Of a stretch of 36,088 nucleotides of DNA, positions 23,592-30,801 are shown one piece after another. The stretch covers positions 1 through 36,088 of the forward strand of contig JAJPJS010000017.1 of NCBI GenBank assembly GCA_021324115.1. Direction: 5' to 3'. The stretch comes from Nitrososphaerota archaeon. GTDB lineage: Archaea > Thermoproteota > Nitrososphaeria > Conexivisphaerales > DTJL01. The translations under genes were made by a program, and so were the position numbers. The first letter of the stretch is position 1. Each line of letters opens with the position of its first letter. The notes under the pieces are model-generated. The model saw only the letters and a program-made list of their open reading frames with translations. It was not told where the DNA came from and searched no databases.

Positions 23592-25742
23592 TTATTCTGC
23601 TTTGGGTACTGGCAGCCCCGCCGCCCTGAACACTGTACCAGCGGCATCCCCGATCATCTTAGAGTAAACCTCCCTGTCATAGCTGCCCCCCGTGACCCCC
23701 TCGGCTCTGACCCTGCACATAGGATTCCTGTTTTCCGAATCTGTGAAGATAAATTTTATACTGTCTCCCGCAAACACTTCTCTGCCTTGCCCCAGCATCT
23801 GCATCGCAGCCGAAAGGTGAACGACTCTGTTTCTGTACTCGTCCGGTTCCTTCCTCAGGCTTCTGGATACCAGTAAGGAATCCACATCCACGTTTCCACT
23901 CCTGACCTGCCGAATGGTATCCTGCAGCAGTCTGGCGGCCTCCGCCACGCCGTAGGTCAGGACATCATCCATCGTATCTCTGTCCATCAGCTCAAGTATC
24001 AGCCTTTTCTGGAACTCCCTCACGAGTACTGGGGAATCCTCCCTCCTGAGCTCTATCCCTCTGGCTTCAACCTCACCATCGTACGTCACACCAAAGTATC
24101 TCTTCAGGGCAGAAGATGATGGGTCCCCCTTGAGTTTGGGGAACGCAATGAACTTGAAATGCTTGTCTAGGGACATCGGAAGCCCCGTAATCCTTGATAC
24201 CTCAGCCGCCAGTTCCTCATAATCCTCTCTAGTCGCATCATTTCTTTTGATGAAGCATGAATCAACATCGGCATAAACCACTTCGTACCCCCGGCTCTCA
24301 ATGAGGGATTTGGCCGTCATCATGGCTTCCCTGGACTTCCTGTTTATTTCTTCGAAGGTAACGACATTTCCGAACCTGTTCCAGCAACATCCGGAAATCC
24401 CGTACTGCGTCACGAGCATCAGCTTCAGCGCATCCACCCTCTGTTCGCAGAACAGCCTTTCCTCACTTCCCTTTGGAAGAGACTTCTTGACCCTTTTCAG
24501 CTCCATGCGCCTTTTCAACCATGGTCCCATCACCAGCGGAATGAGTCCCACACCCCCTTCTGCAGAAACCTCTCCTTCGCCCATCGGTCTTTCGTAGCTC
24601 AACCCTGACCGAAGGATTATGTTCGGATACTGAGAATCAAAGTCTATCGCGGCCACGTTATGGTGAAGCGTTTCAGAAATGGGTGTCAGGCTGATTCCTC
24701 CCCTGTCCCTTAACATGACCTGCTCGAGATCCCTCGCAACTTCAAAATACCCTTCCTTCGGTATCGCGTAGCCTCTCCTGATCAATTCGTAGCAGTTTCT
24801 TGAATCAATCGACCTGTTGCTCAGCCATCTGGACGTCAGACCGATGGGCAGAAAGCTGAACCTTGTTCTTTCCACGAGTCCAGCGACGCCCCAGAGTTCT
24901 GTGGGATGGCCCACCATACTGTCCTCTATGAGTATTCTGCCTCCCCAGGAACCCTGAGCCTTCACCTGCTCGGCATCGACGCTCCTGCCCAGCCCCGGCC
25001 CCAGCCCGGACCCCACATTCATCTTCATCTCTGCTTCTTCTACCGCATCTTTCAGCATAGGGAATACAACTTCGTCACACCTGGGGATTACAATGATATC
25101 CGGGTCCGCTTCTCTTACTACCTGGGCGATTCCATACCCAATCTCCTTCTTCGTCCCCTCTATGACCTCCACACCGTCACCATGCGCAGTCACAAGCCTG
25201 GTCATCCTTCTCCTTCTTCCCCCCTCCTCAAGCACATATTCGGGTTCTATCCTCAACATGGAAAAGGGCGGCGGTCTTGCTCTGTCGGGGTCATCCACCT
25301 TGGTCATCCATGCGAGCCTGTCCCCATCCCGACCTACCCTCACTCTGCTCGTGGGTTCCACGCACAGCCTGGTGAACAGGTACTTCTGCACATGTCTGAT
25401 GTCCACATCATACAGTGAGCCTACGAGGCCGTTTCCTTCCAACCCCTTCACGAGCTGCCTGAACTCCTTCGTTCCCCTCGTTTCTACCCTGAGCAGCCTT
25501 TCCCTGACGGGGGAAGAAATGTCGACGAACTTTTCTTCGGCCCTGACAGAACTCACGGCAGGACATTCATAAAGCATTGACAGCAGCTGCCATTCTTCTG
25601 ACCACCCGGATGGCTTTGCATAGAACCATGGAACGTACCTGTCCTCCATTCTCAGGTTTCTGCCATCGTCACCCTTGACCCAGACTATCGCTCTGTCCCC
25701 CTGCACGTACACATCAAGAAGCCATCCTTCGAGCTCGCTCAT
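23592..25742 (-). CDS. Family B DNA polymerase, PolB2-like, exonuclease motifs degenerate
   Basis: A 716-residue polymerase, shorter than replicative PolB (about 780-900). Motif A is DFDSQYPNII (D367), motif C is YADVDS (D492, D494) and the KKRY-like motif is LKRY (547-549), so both metal-binding aspartates are present. Motif B (K440LMLVTQYG) lacks the usual NS before x-YG. The exonuclease domain is eroded: Exo I is LRIEPE (164-168) instead of DIE, and Exo II is RCDEVVFPML (221-230) without the N...D pair. This pattern fits the PolB2 group, in which DNA-damage tolerance has been reported for crenarchaeal Dpo2. It overlaps the upstream RadA-like gene by 4 nt (ATGA). Confidence 0.9.
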   Translation of the reverse strand: MSELEGWLLDVYVQGDRAIVWVKGDDGRNLRMEDRYVPWFYAKPSGWSEEWQLLSMLYECPAVSSVRAEEKFVDISSPVRERLLRVETRGTKEFRQLVKGLEGNGLVGSLYDVDIRHVQKYLFTRLCVEPTSRVRVGRDGDRLAWMTKVDDPDRARPPPFSMLRIEPEYVLEEGGRRRRMTRLVTAHGDGVEVIEGTKKEIGYGIAQVVREADPDIIVIPRCDEVVFPMLKDAVEEAEMKMNVGSGLGPGLGRSVDAEQVKAQGSWGGRILIEDSMVGHPTELWGVAGLVERTRFSFLPIGLTSRWLSNRSIDSRNCYELIRRGYAIPKEGYFEVARDLEQVMLRDRGGISLTPISETLHHNVAAIDFDSQYPNIILRSGLSYERPMGEGEVSAEGGVGLIPLVMGPWLKRRMELKRVKKSLPKGSEERLFCEQRVDALKLMLVTQYGISGCCWNRFGNVVTFEEINRKSREAMMTAKSLIESRGYEVVYADVDSCFIKRNDATREDYEELAAEVSRITGLPMSLDKHFKFIAFPKLKGDPSSSALKRYFGVTYDGEVEARGIELRREDSPVLVREFQKRLILELMDRDTMDDVLTYGVAEAARLLQDTIRQVRSGNVDVDSLLVSRSLRKEPDEYRNRVVHLSAAMQMLGQGREVFAGDSIKFIFTDSENRNPMCRVRAEGVTGGSYDREVYSKMIGDAAGTVFRAAGLPVPKAE

Positions 25743-26800
25743 GCCTTCTTTTCACCACTCTCCCGGAGTCTTTCGACTTCCTTCCTCAACTCCTCCAGCT
25801 GCTGCCTGAGCGCCGCCACTTCGGCGGCATTTCTCACGTTGGCCGTGAGGTTCATTGCATCCAGAACGAGGGGCAACTGTGAGTTGGCCATCGCGGCATG
25901 TTCCCCATCCCACGCCTCCCTGATCAGTGCTTCGAATGCCTCTCTGAACTTCTTGTCCCTGAGGAGCGGCTGATACTGGGTCCTGAGCTTCGCCAGAACT
26001 TCAAGGTATACCTGTCTGAACGAAGGCGTCATTCTTCCCATGAGCGGATTCCCTCCTTTTGATATGATGACAGATTCCGGCGTTCTCCTCTCCGGATGCT
26101 TGACGAGGACGGCCTGCACGATGTCCCTCTGAACCCTTCGAAAAAAGATGCATGTGTTTGCCAGCTGCCCGAGCAGAGCACTCCCCTCCGGTGCCGGAAT
26201 TCTTCCCCTTGGTGCGGCTGCCGCGCCGCCTGTCACCACCATTATCATCGACCTGGATGAGGAGTATCGCCAAAGCTTGGAAAGCGTCACATTCACAGAC
26301 TGCAATGTGGATCGTCTGTCCTTCGCATCTGCAAGAAACCGGGTGATGTTATGTGCCAGGAGCAAAACCCCATTGCCATCACCACATGTCTCAAGCTCCC
26401 TCATTCTTTCGATGAGGGCGCCAGCCGCCTTGGTCTGCCTGAATTCGTTGTACGCGGCTACAAAAAAGACATTCCTCATGACAAGCACCGGTTCCACACC
26501 TTCTCTTTTTGCATACCCGGCCAGCGAATTCAGGTCCAGAAGCGTCTTTGCGGTATGATAATCTGTGTTATTCATGTACACGACCAGGCCCCTCGGGACC
26601 CCCCTTACCATCAACCTGTGGACCAGGTCGTCAATGAACATCTCATCTCCATAGAAAAGGTATGTCTGCCCGCCATGCAGCTCACCCACGAGCCCATCGA
26701 GCTCCTCGACCCCGGTGGTCATCACATTTGTTTCTTCATGCATTTGAGATGCTCTGACCATCAGTGCAGGCATGGCATGGCTTTCATTCATTGGGATCAT
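25739..26800 (-). CDS. Inactivated RadA-like protein with C-terminal coiled coil
   Basis: A 353-residue RecA/RadA-fold protein with no functional P-loop. TTGVEELDGLVGELHGGQTYLFYGDE (28-53) aligns with RadA's TGSIALDRLLGGGLETKAVTEFFGMF region, but the GSGKS that follows in RadA is replaced by MFIDD. The Walker B position reads GVLLLAHN (144-151) instead of LIVVDS, and RadA's VITNQ reads VVTGG. The final 30 residues (LRQQLEELRKEVERLRES) form a coiled coil absent from RadA. It starts 10 nt after radA and overlaps polB2 by 4 nt. A structural adaptor between RadA and PolB2 is the best inference; ATP hydrolysis is not expected. Confidence 0.85.
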   Translation of the reverse strand: MIPMNESHAMPALMVRASQMHEETNVMTTGVEELDGLVGELHGGQTYLFYGDEMFIDDLVHRLMVRGVPRGLVVYMNNTDYHTAKTLLDLNSLAGYAKREGVEPVLVMRNVFFVAAYNEFRQTKAAGALIERMRELETCGDGNGVLLLAHNITRFLADAKDRRSTLQSVNVTLSKLWRYSSSRSMIMVVTGGAAAAPRGRIPAPEGSALLGQLANTCIFFRRVQRDIVQAVLVKHPERRTPESVIISKGGNPLMGRMTPSFRQVYLEVLAKLRTQYQPLLRDKKFREAFEALIREAWDGEHAAMANSQLPLVLDAMNLTANVRNAAEVAALRQQLEELRKEVERLRESGEKKA

Positions 26801-26810
26801 ACGACCAGCA

Positions 26811-27785
26811 TCACCGTGTAGAATCCGGGTCGGAGCAACCAGCCGATGCTATCATGAACCTGGCTTCAGAATATGGGTGGTACGGGCTGTCCACCATGGC
26901 CGCCAGCCTCTCTTCGCCAGATTTCTTCAGGTACACTCTGTATGTTGAGCTGTGACCCAGCACGTGGCCGCCGGTGGGCCTGTTCGGGTCACCGAAGAAG
27001 GTGTTGGGTGTGGCCTGTACTTGGTTGGTTATCACAACCGCTACGTTATAAACTTCGGCCAGGTTGTGCAGCCTGTGCATCAGACCATTCAGCTTCTGCT
27101 GTCTTTCGGCAAGCGTCTCTCTGCCTATGAATTCTGACCTGAAAAGGCTGATGACGCTGTCAACCACTATTAATCTGGCCGAATTCTCCCTAATGTGCAA
27201 CCCGAGTGATTTGACTACCGCGGTAAGATGCTGCACGTCGTACGCCCTGCAGTAAAGCACATGGTTCAGGACTTCGGCCTGGTCAAGCCCTCTGGCCGTG
27301 GCTATCTCGGAAAGTCTGTTTACCCTGAACGTACCTTCCGTATCTATGTATATGGCGGAACCACCCAAACCTCCTCGCTCCTGCGGCAGCTGACACATAA
27401 CAGATGCCGTATGGCAGATCTGAGATTTTCCAGAGCCGAACATGCCGAAGAATTCTGTGACGGCTTTTGTTTCCAACCCACCGCCAAGAAGCCTGTCCAG
27501 TGCAATGGATCCGGTGCTGCAGAAGGAGACATCCTTTTTCCTCCTAGCGATCTCGCTCGCCGTTACAAATTCTCCCAGCATGAGCCCCTTCTTTGTCAGG
27601 TAGGACCTGGCATTGGAGATCAATGCAGCTGCGCCTTCAACATCTCCCCCAACCACTTCAACTATCTCAGCGGGAAGGGCGGCTGCCAGTTCCATGACGG
27701 TGCATATGCCTGAATTGACCAGCCTGTCTTCTGCGCCGGCCTCCACCCCATCTATCTTGCCCAAAGATAGTTCGGACTCTTTCAT
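26811..27785 (-). CDS. radA: DNA repair and recombination protein RadA
   Basis: A 324-residue archaeal recombinase that forms filaments on single-stranded DNA and exchanges strands. An N-terminal helix-hairpin-helix domain (residues 8-60) precedes the ATPase core. Walker A is GMFGSGKS (114-121), Walker B is RLIVVDSV, and the VITNQVQATP and FGDPNRPTGGHVLGH DNA-binding loop regions are intact. The frame opens at 27869, but a TATA-like box at 27811-27817 is 29 nt before the ATG at 27785; MM at 27800/27797 are alternatives. It heads a three-gene operon with an inactivated paralogue and PolB2, so in this genome its expression is tied to a specialised polymerase. Confidence 0.93.
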   Translation of the reverse strand: MKESELSLGKIDGVEAGAEDRLVNSGICTVMELAAALPAEIVEVVGGDVEGAAALISNARSYLTKKGLMLGEFVTASEIARRKKDVSFCSTGSIALDRLLGGGLETKAVTEFFGMFGSGKSQICHTASVMCQLPQERGGLGGSAIYIDTEGTFRVNRLSEIATARGLDQAEVLNHVLYCRAYDVQHLTAVVKSLGLHIRENSARLIVVDSVISLFRSEFIGRETLAERQQKLNGLMHRLHNLAEVYNVAVVITNQVQATPNTFFGDPNRPTGGHVLGHSSTYRVYLKKSGEERLAAMVDSPYHPYSEARFMIASAGCSDPDSTR

Positions 27786-27810
27786 ATCATGAAACATCAT
27801 GATACGATGA

Positions 27811-27817
27811 ATATAAC
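27811..27817 (-). promoter_or_regulatory. TATA-like box of the radA operon
   Basis: GTTATAT on the minus strand, centred 29 nt before the radA ATG, implies a leaderless transcript. A C-run on the same strand (27836-27852) lies 19-41 nt further upstream. Confidence 0.5.
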
Positions 27818-27835
27818 AGGACACGCATGGTTGAC

Positions 27836-27852
27836 GGGGGGAGGGGGGAGGG
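27836..27852 (+). other. G-tract between radA and the divergent nuclease gene
   Basis: GGGGGGAGGGGGGAGGG on the plus strand, followed by a purine-rich stretch to about 27940. It may form a G-quadruplex or triplex. Runs of this kind are rare in the rest of the window. Confidence 0.5.
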
Positions 27853-27994
27853 TATTGGAAAGGCAGCATTTGGCGAGTGACAACAACAGAAAAAACAAAG
27901 GGCAGAAAAAGGAATCATCAAGTGGCGAAAAAGAGGTATTATACCAGACTAACTGACACAGAACAACCAGAATCCAGAGGTCAAAACCTAAAAC

Positions 27995-28012
27995 GGTGAT
28001 TTAACCATCACC
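27995..28012 (+). promoter_or_regulatory. Inverted repeat enclosing the nuclease TATA box
   Basis: GGTGAT-TTAACC-ATCACC is a perfect 6-bp inverted repeat with a 6-nt spacer. The TTTAA at 28000-28004 inside it is 27 nt before the ATG at 28029, the position expected for a TATA box. Any protein bound here would occlude TBP. Confidence 0.55.
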
Positions 28013-28028
28013 GCGCCAAGATAAGACG

Positions 28029-28697
28029 ATGAACAACCATGTCAGCCCAGAAAAGTTGCTTTTTCTTCTTTCATACTCCAGGGCCGGTTCCATCTCCGAG
28101 AACGTTTTGAAAAAGCTGTTCGGAGATCAAACAGAGGAGGTTGAACAGCTCATCCATTCATGCGGGGGCACATTCATTCAAACAAATGGAACCAACTACC
28201 ACATGCTGTCCCATGCGTGCAGGGTGAAGCTTGGGATCAAAATATGCGAGACAGGGTACGACATAAGCAGGGTGGTCAAGTTTCTGACCTGGCAAGATTT
28301 TGAATTTTTTGTTTGCCAGGTTGCTGAGGAAGTAGGATACAGGGCGCTGCACGACATTCGAATGAAAAAACCCAGGATGCAAATAGATGCCGTATGCATA
28401 AAGGGTGACTTTGGCATATCATTTGACTGCAAACACTGGCGTTACTACAGTCACTCCGCGATTTCCTCTGCCGCCATCGCACAGGGCAAAAGATCTGCAA
28501 GACTGTGTGAGTCAAAGATTATTCCGGGGGTTAGAAGAGTTCTGCCTGCTGTCGTTACCATACATGAAACCGCAATCAGGTTGTTGGATGGCGTCGCAAT
28601 CGTTCCTGTAAATGCAATTAACACGTTTTTACTTGATGCGATGTATAACTTTGATATTTTCACGCCTTCATCAAAAGATGTCGAGGCAAAAGATTAG
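28029..28697 (+). CDS. PD-(D/E)XK nuclease, archaeal repair or restriction type
   Basis: A 222-residue protein. Residues 1-75 look like a winged-helix or helical domain. The nuclease core begins near WQDFEFFVCQVAEEVGYRALHD. The catalytic pattern is E100/E101, D120 (MQIDAV), D133 and K135 (SFDCKHW), followed by a helix with AIAQGKRSARLC, as in Mrr/RecB-like folds. It probably cuts DNA or RNA in the cytoplasm. No methyltransferase is adjacent, so a restriction-modification role is less likely than repair. It is divergent from the radA operon, with 243 nt between the starts, and its promoter lies inside an inverted repeat. Confidence 0.8.
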   Translation: MNNHVSPEKLLFLLSYSRAGSISENVLKKLFGDQTEEVEQLIHSCGGTFIQTNGTNYHMLSHACRVKLGIKICETGYDISRVVKFLTWQDFEFFVCQVAEEVGYRALHDIRMKKPRMQIDAVCIKGDFGISFDCKHWRYYSHSAISSAAIAQGKRSARLCESKIIPGVRRVLPAVVTIHETAIRLLDGVAIVPVNAINTFLLDAMYNFDIFTPSSKDVEAKD

Positions 28698-28793
28698 ACT
28701 CATTGACGACCCGCCCCAAATATCTGATGCAATACTCATGGACTTCAGTTTGCGGTGTTATCTCTTTGTAGATAGGTCGGATCACCTGACATG

Positions 28794-28802
28794 TTTTTAA
28801 AT
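28794..28802 (+). promoter_or_regulatory. TATA-like box of the SDR gene
   Basis: TTTTTAAAT is centred 26 nt before the ATG at 28824, which supports that start over an upstream ATG at 28791. Confidence 0.5.
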
Positions 28803-28823
28803 CCTCAAGATTCATCCGTATGC

Positions 28824-29576
28824 ATGTCCCTGCTGTTGAAAAACAAGCTAGCAGTCGTAACAGGGGCTAGCGGTGATATAGGGTCGTCCGTCGCATTTCT
28901 ACTTGCTCAACAGGGGGCGAAGGTGATAGCAACCTACAACATGGGTTCCGAAAGGGCCAAGCTCATCCAGGAAAAGGCTGATTCTCAGGGCTTTGATCTT
29001 AGAACAGCCCATCTTGACGTTGGGGACGAAACCGGAGTCAGGCGCTTCTTCGCCGAGACTGAGACTCGGGGGAAGGCTCTTGATATACTGGTCAACGTGG
29101 CGGGTCATTCAGATAAGCGGGTTTGGTACAGCAAACCAGAGGAGCTCACTTCGAAGGATTGGCTCGAAGTGCTGAATGTGGACCTTGTCGGCTCATTTAA
29201 TTGTTCGGTTCAGGCAGCAAAATCGATGATGAAAGGGTCAGGTGGCAGCATAGTGAATTTCTCCTCTGCTGCAGGTGTGACTGGGCATACGGAGGGACTG
29301 CCTTACACAGCAGCGAAAGCCGCACTTCTGACCATCACAAAGAGCCTGGCCTACATTTATGGTCCTCGTGTGAGGGTCAACGCCGTTGCGCCGGGTAACA
29401 TACAAGGCGGGTCGATAAAGTGGGCCGGACCAGAAGAGGTCAAAAGACTCGAAAGCGAAGCTGCCCTGAAACGGCTTGGAACCACTCTGGAGGTGGCAAA
29501 TGCAGTCCTCTTTCTTGTGTCGGACCTGTCCTCCTTTGTCACCGGGCAGACGTTGCTCGTAGACGGTGGAATCTGA
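28824..29576 (+). CDS. Short-chain dehydrogenase/reductase (FabG-like)
   Basis: A 250-residue classical SDR. The cofactor site is AVVTGASGDIGSS (TGxxxGxG), the catalytic Ser is in VNFSSAAG and the Tyr-Lys pair is in YTAAKAAL. LDVGDETG and NVAGHSDKR correspond to the conserved cofactor-contact segments. The C-terminal SFVTGQTLLVDGG is typical of 3-oxoacyl reductase-like SDRs. It oxidises or reduces a hydroxyl/keto group with NAD(P); the substrate is not predictable. It precedes the 7-deazaguanine genes by 50 nt, but those have their own promoter. Confidence 0.9.
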   Translation: MSLLLKNKLAVVTGASGDIGSSVAFLLAQQGAKVIATYNMGSERAKLIQEKADSQGFDLRTAHLDVGDETGVRRFFAETETRGKALDILVNVAGHSDKRVWYSKPEELTSKDWLEVLNVDLVGSFNCSVQAAKSMMKGSGGSIVNFSSAAGVTGHTEGLPYTAAKAALLTITKSLAYIYGPRVRVNAVAPGNIQGGSIKWAGPEEVKRLESEAALKRLGTTLEVANAVLFLVSDLSSFVTGQTLLVDGGI

Positions 29577-29594
29577 GATAAAAATTCACGCTCC

Positions 29595-29602
29595 TTTTAT
29601 AA
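29595..29602 (+). promoter_or_regulatory. TATA-like box of the queD-queC-mptA operon
   Basis: TTTTATAA is centred 28 nt before the GTG at 29627, which decides that start. Confidence 0.5.
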
Positions 29603-29626
29603 CCAAGTCGTTTGGCTGGCGGTCTT

Positions 29627-30154
29627 GTGAGCGACGTGCCTACGGTCGTTGAGATGACGAGAGGTGGCTCAAAGGCAGAACTCCCGCTGTCTTCCTTGTT
29701 CGTCGAGGACGATTCTCTTCATTTTGACTATGGCCACTCCCTTCCCAATAGCGAATCCTGCTGTGTAATTCATGGACACAGTTCAAGACTTTCAGTGGAA
29801 CTGTTCGGGTACCAGAAGGATGATGGGATGATCCTCGATTTTGGTATTGCGAAGAGAATCATAAAATCAGTCATTGAAGGATTTGACCACAAGTACGTGA
29901 TCGGTTCAAAGTATGTAAGAATTATTGATGGACGTGCCCGTGTTTCTTTCAGTGGTCCCAAGGGAAGGATCGAAATAGATGTGCCAAAGGAGCATCTCGT
30001 TATACTTGAGGGAGAAGCCACAAGTGAAAATATTGTGAACGAACTGAGCAGGAGGCTGATGGAATCTTTACCAGTTGAAGTTGTGGCCATAAAGGCATTT
30101 TTCTTTGAGGGCACGAACAAAGGTGCTGCCGTGTTCAGGAAACGAGAGAAATGA
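29627..30154 (+). CDS. queD: 6-pyruvoyl-tetrahydropterin synthase / QueD family protein
   Basis: A 175-residue PTPS-fold enzyme. The zinc histidines are in LHFDYGHSLP and VIHGHSSRL. The catalytic cysteine is in the ESCCVIHGH segment (C-x3-HGH), and DFGIAKRIIKSVIEGFDHKYVI is the family's conserved middle. ENIVNEL with a following Glu completes the substrate site. With queC it suggests 6-carboxy-tetrahydropterin synthesis for pre-Q0/archaeosine. The start is GTG at 29627, placed 28 nt after a TATA-like box; TTG at 29612 is the alternative. It overlaps queC by 4 nt. Confidence 0.85.
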   Translation: MSDVPTVVEMTRGGSKAELPLSSLFVEDDSLHFDYGHSLPNSESCCVIHGHSSRLSVELFGYQKDDGMILDFGIAKRIIKSVIEGFDHKYVIGSKYVRIIDGRARVSFSGPKGRIEIDVPKEHLVILEGEATSENIVNELSRRLMESLPVEVVAIKAFFFEGTNKGAAVFRKREK

Positions 30155-30801
30155 GATCCATCATTCTGCTCTCTGGCGGGATAGATTCAGCAACCGCCCT
30201 GTACAGTTCGCTCAAAGAATCAGATGAAGTTCTTGCGTTGACCTTTGATTACGAAATCGGACGCAGTAAGGAAATCGAGGCTGCAAAGCGGATAGCGGAA
30301 TCGGCTGGCATACTTCATAGACTGGTTGAACTTCCGTTTTACAAGTCGCTGAAAGGTTCCCCCTCCTCCACGTCGAAGAAGCTTGGAAAGGAAGAGGGTG
30401 GATTATCTCCTGCCTACGTTCCTGCCAGAAATCTTGTTTTCTTTGGTGTTGCGGCGGCGCACGCCGAAACCTACGGTGCGGGAGAAATAATCACCGGCCA
30501 CATAAAGGGGGATTCCTCGAGGTTTCCAGATGTGGGAAACGGTTTTGTTTCAGCCATGAATACGCTACTTGGATCGACTTCCGGAGTCGGACGGGTCGTG
30601 CCTGTTATCAGGATGCCGCTTTTAGGGAAGACTAAGGAAAAGGTACTCGAAGAAGCGATTCGATTAAATGTGCCTTTGGAAAGGACTTGGAGCTGCTATA
30701 ACAATGCCGACGAACCATGTGGAGTTTGCTATGGATGTGAATCAAGACGTGACGCCTTCAGAAGAATTGGAGTGGAGGATCCTTGGGGGAAGAAGAAGTA
30801 A
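30151..30801 (+). CDS. queC: 7-cyano-7-deazaguanine synthase
   Basis: A 216-residue QueC that converts 7-carboxy-7-deazaguanine to pre-Q0 with ATP and ammonia. The PP-loop is LLSGGIDSATALY (SGGxDS). The C-terminal zinc site is TWSCYNNADEPCGVCYGC (C182, C190, C193, C196). The ATGA overlap with queD shows coupling. Pre-Q0 is the precursor that archaeal transglycosylase places at position 15 of tRNA for archaeosine; tgtA and arcS are not in the window. Confidence 0.93.
   Translation: MRSIILLSGGIDSATALYSSLKESDEVLALTFDYEIGRSKEIEAAKRIAESAGILHRLVELPFYKSLKGSPSSTSKKLGKEEGGLSPAYVPARNLVFFGVAAAHAETYGAGEIITGHIKGDSSRFPDVGNGFVSAMNTLLGSTSGVGRVVPVIRMPLLGKTKEKVLEEAIRLNVPLERTWSCYNNADEPCGVCYGCESRRDAFRRIGVEDPWGKKK

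Noticed and set aside
28029-28697. Restriction-modification system
   Set aside because: The nuclease fold would allow it, but no methyltransferase or specificity gene is adjacent and the context is DNA repair.
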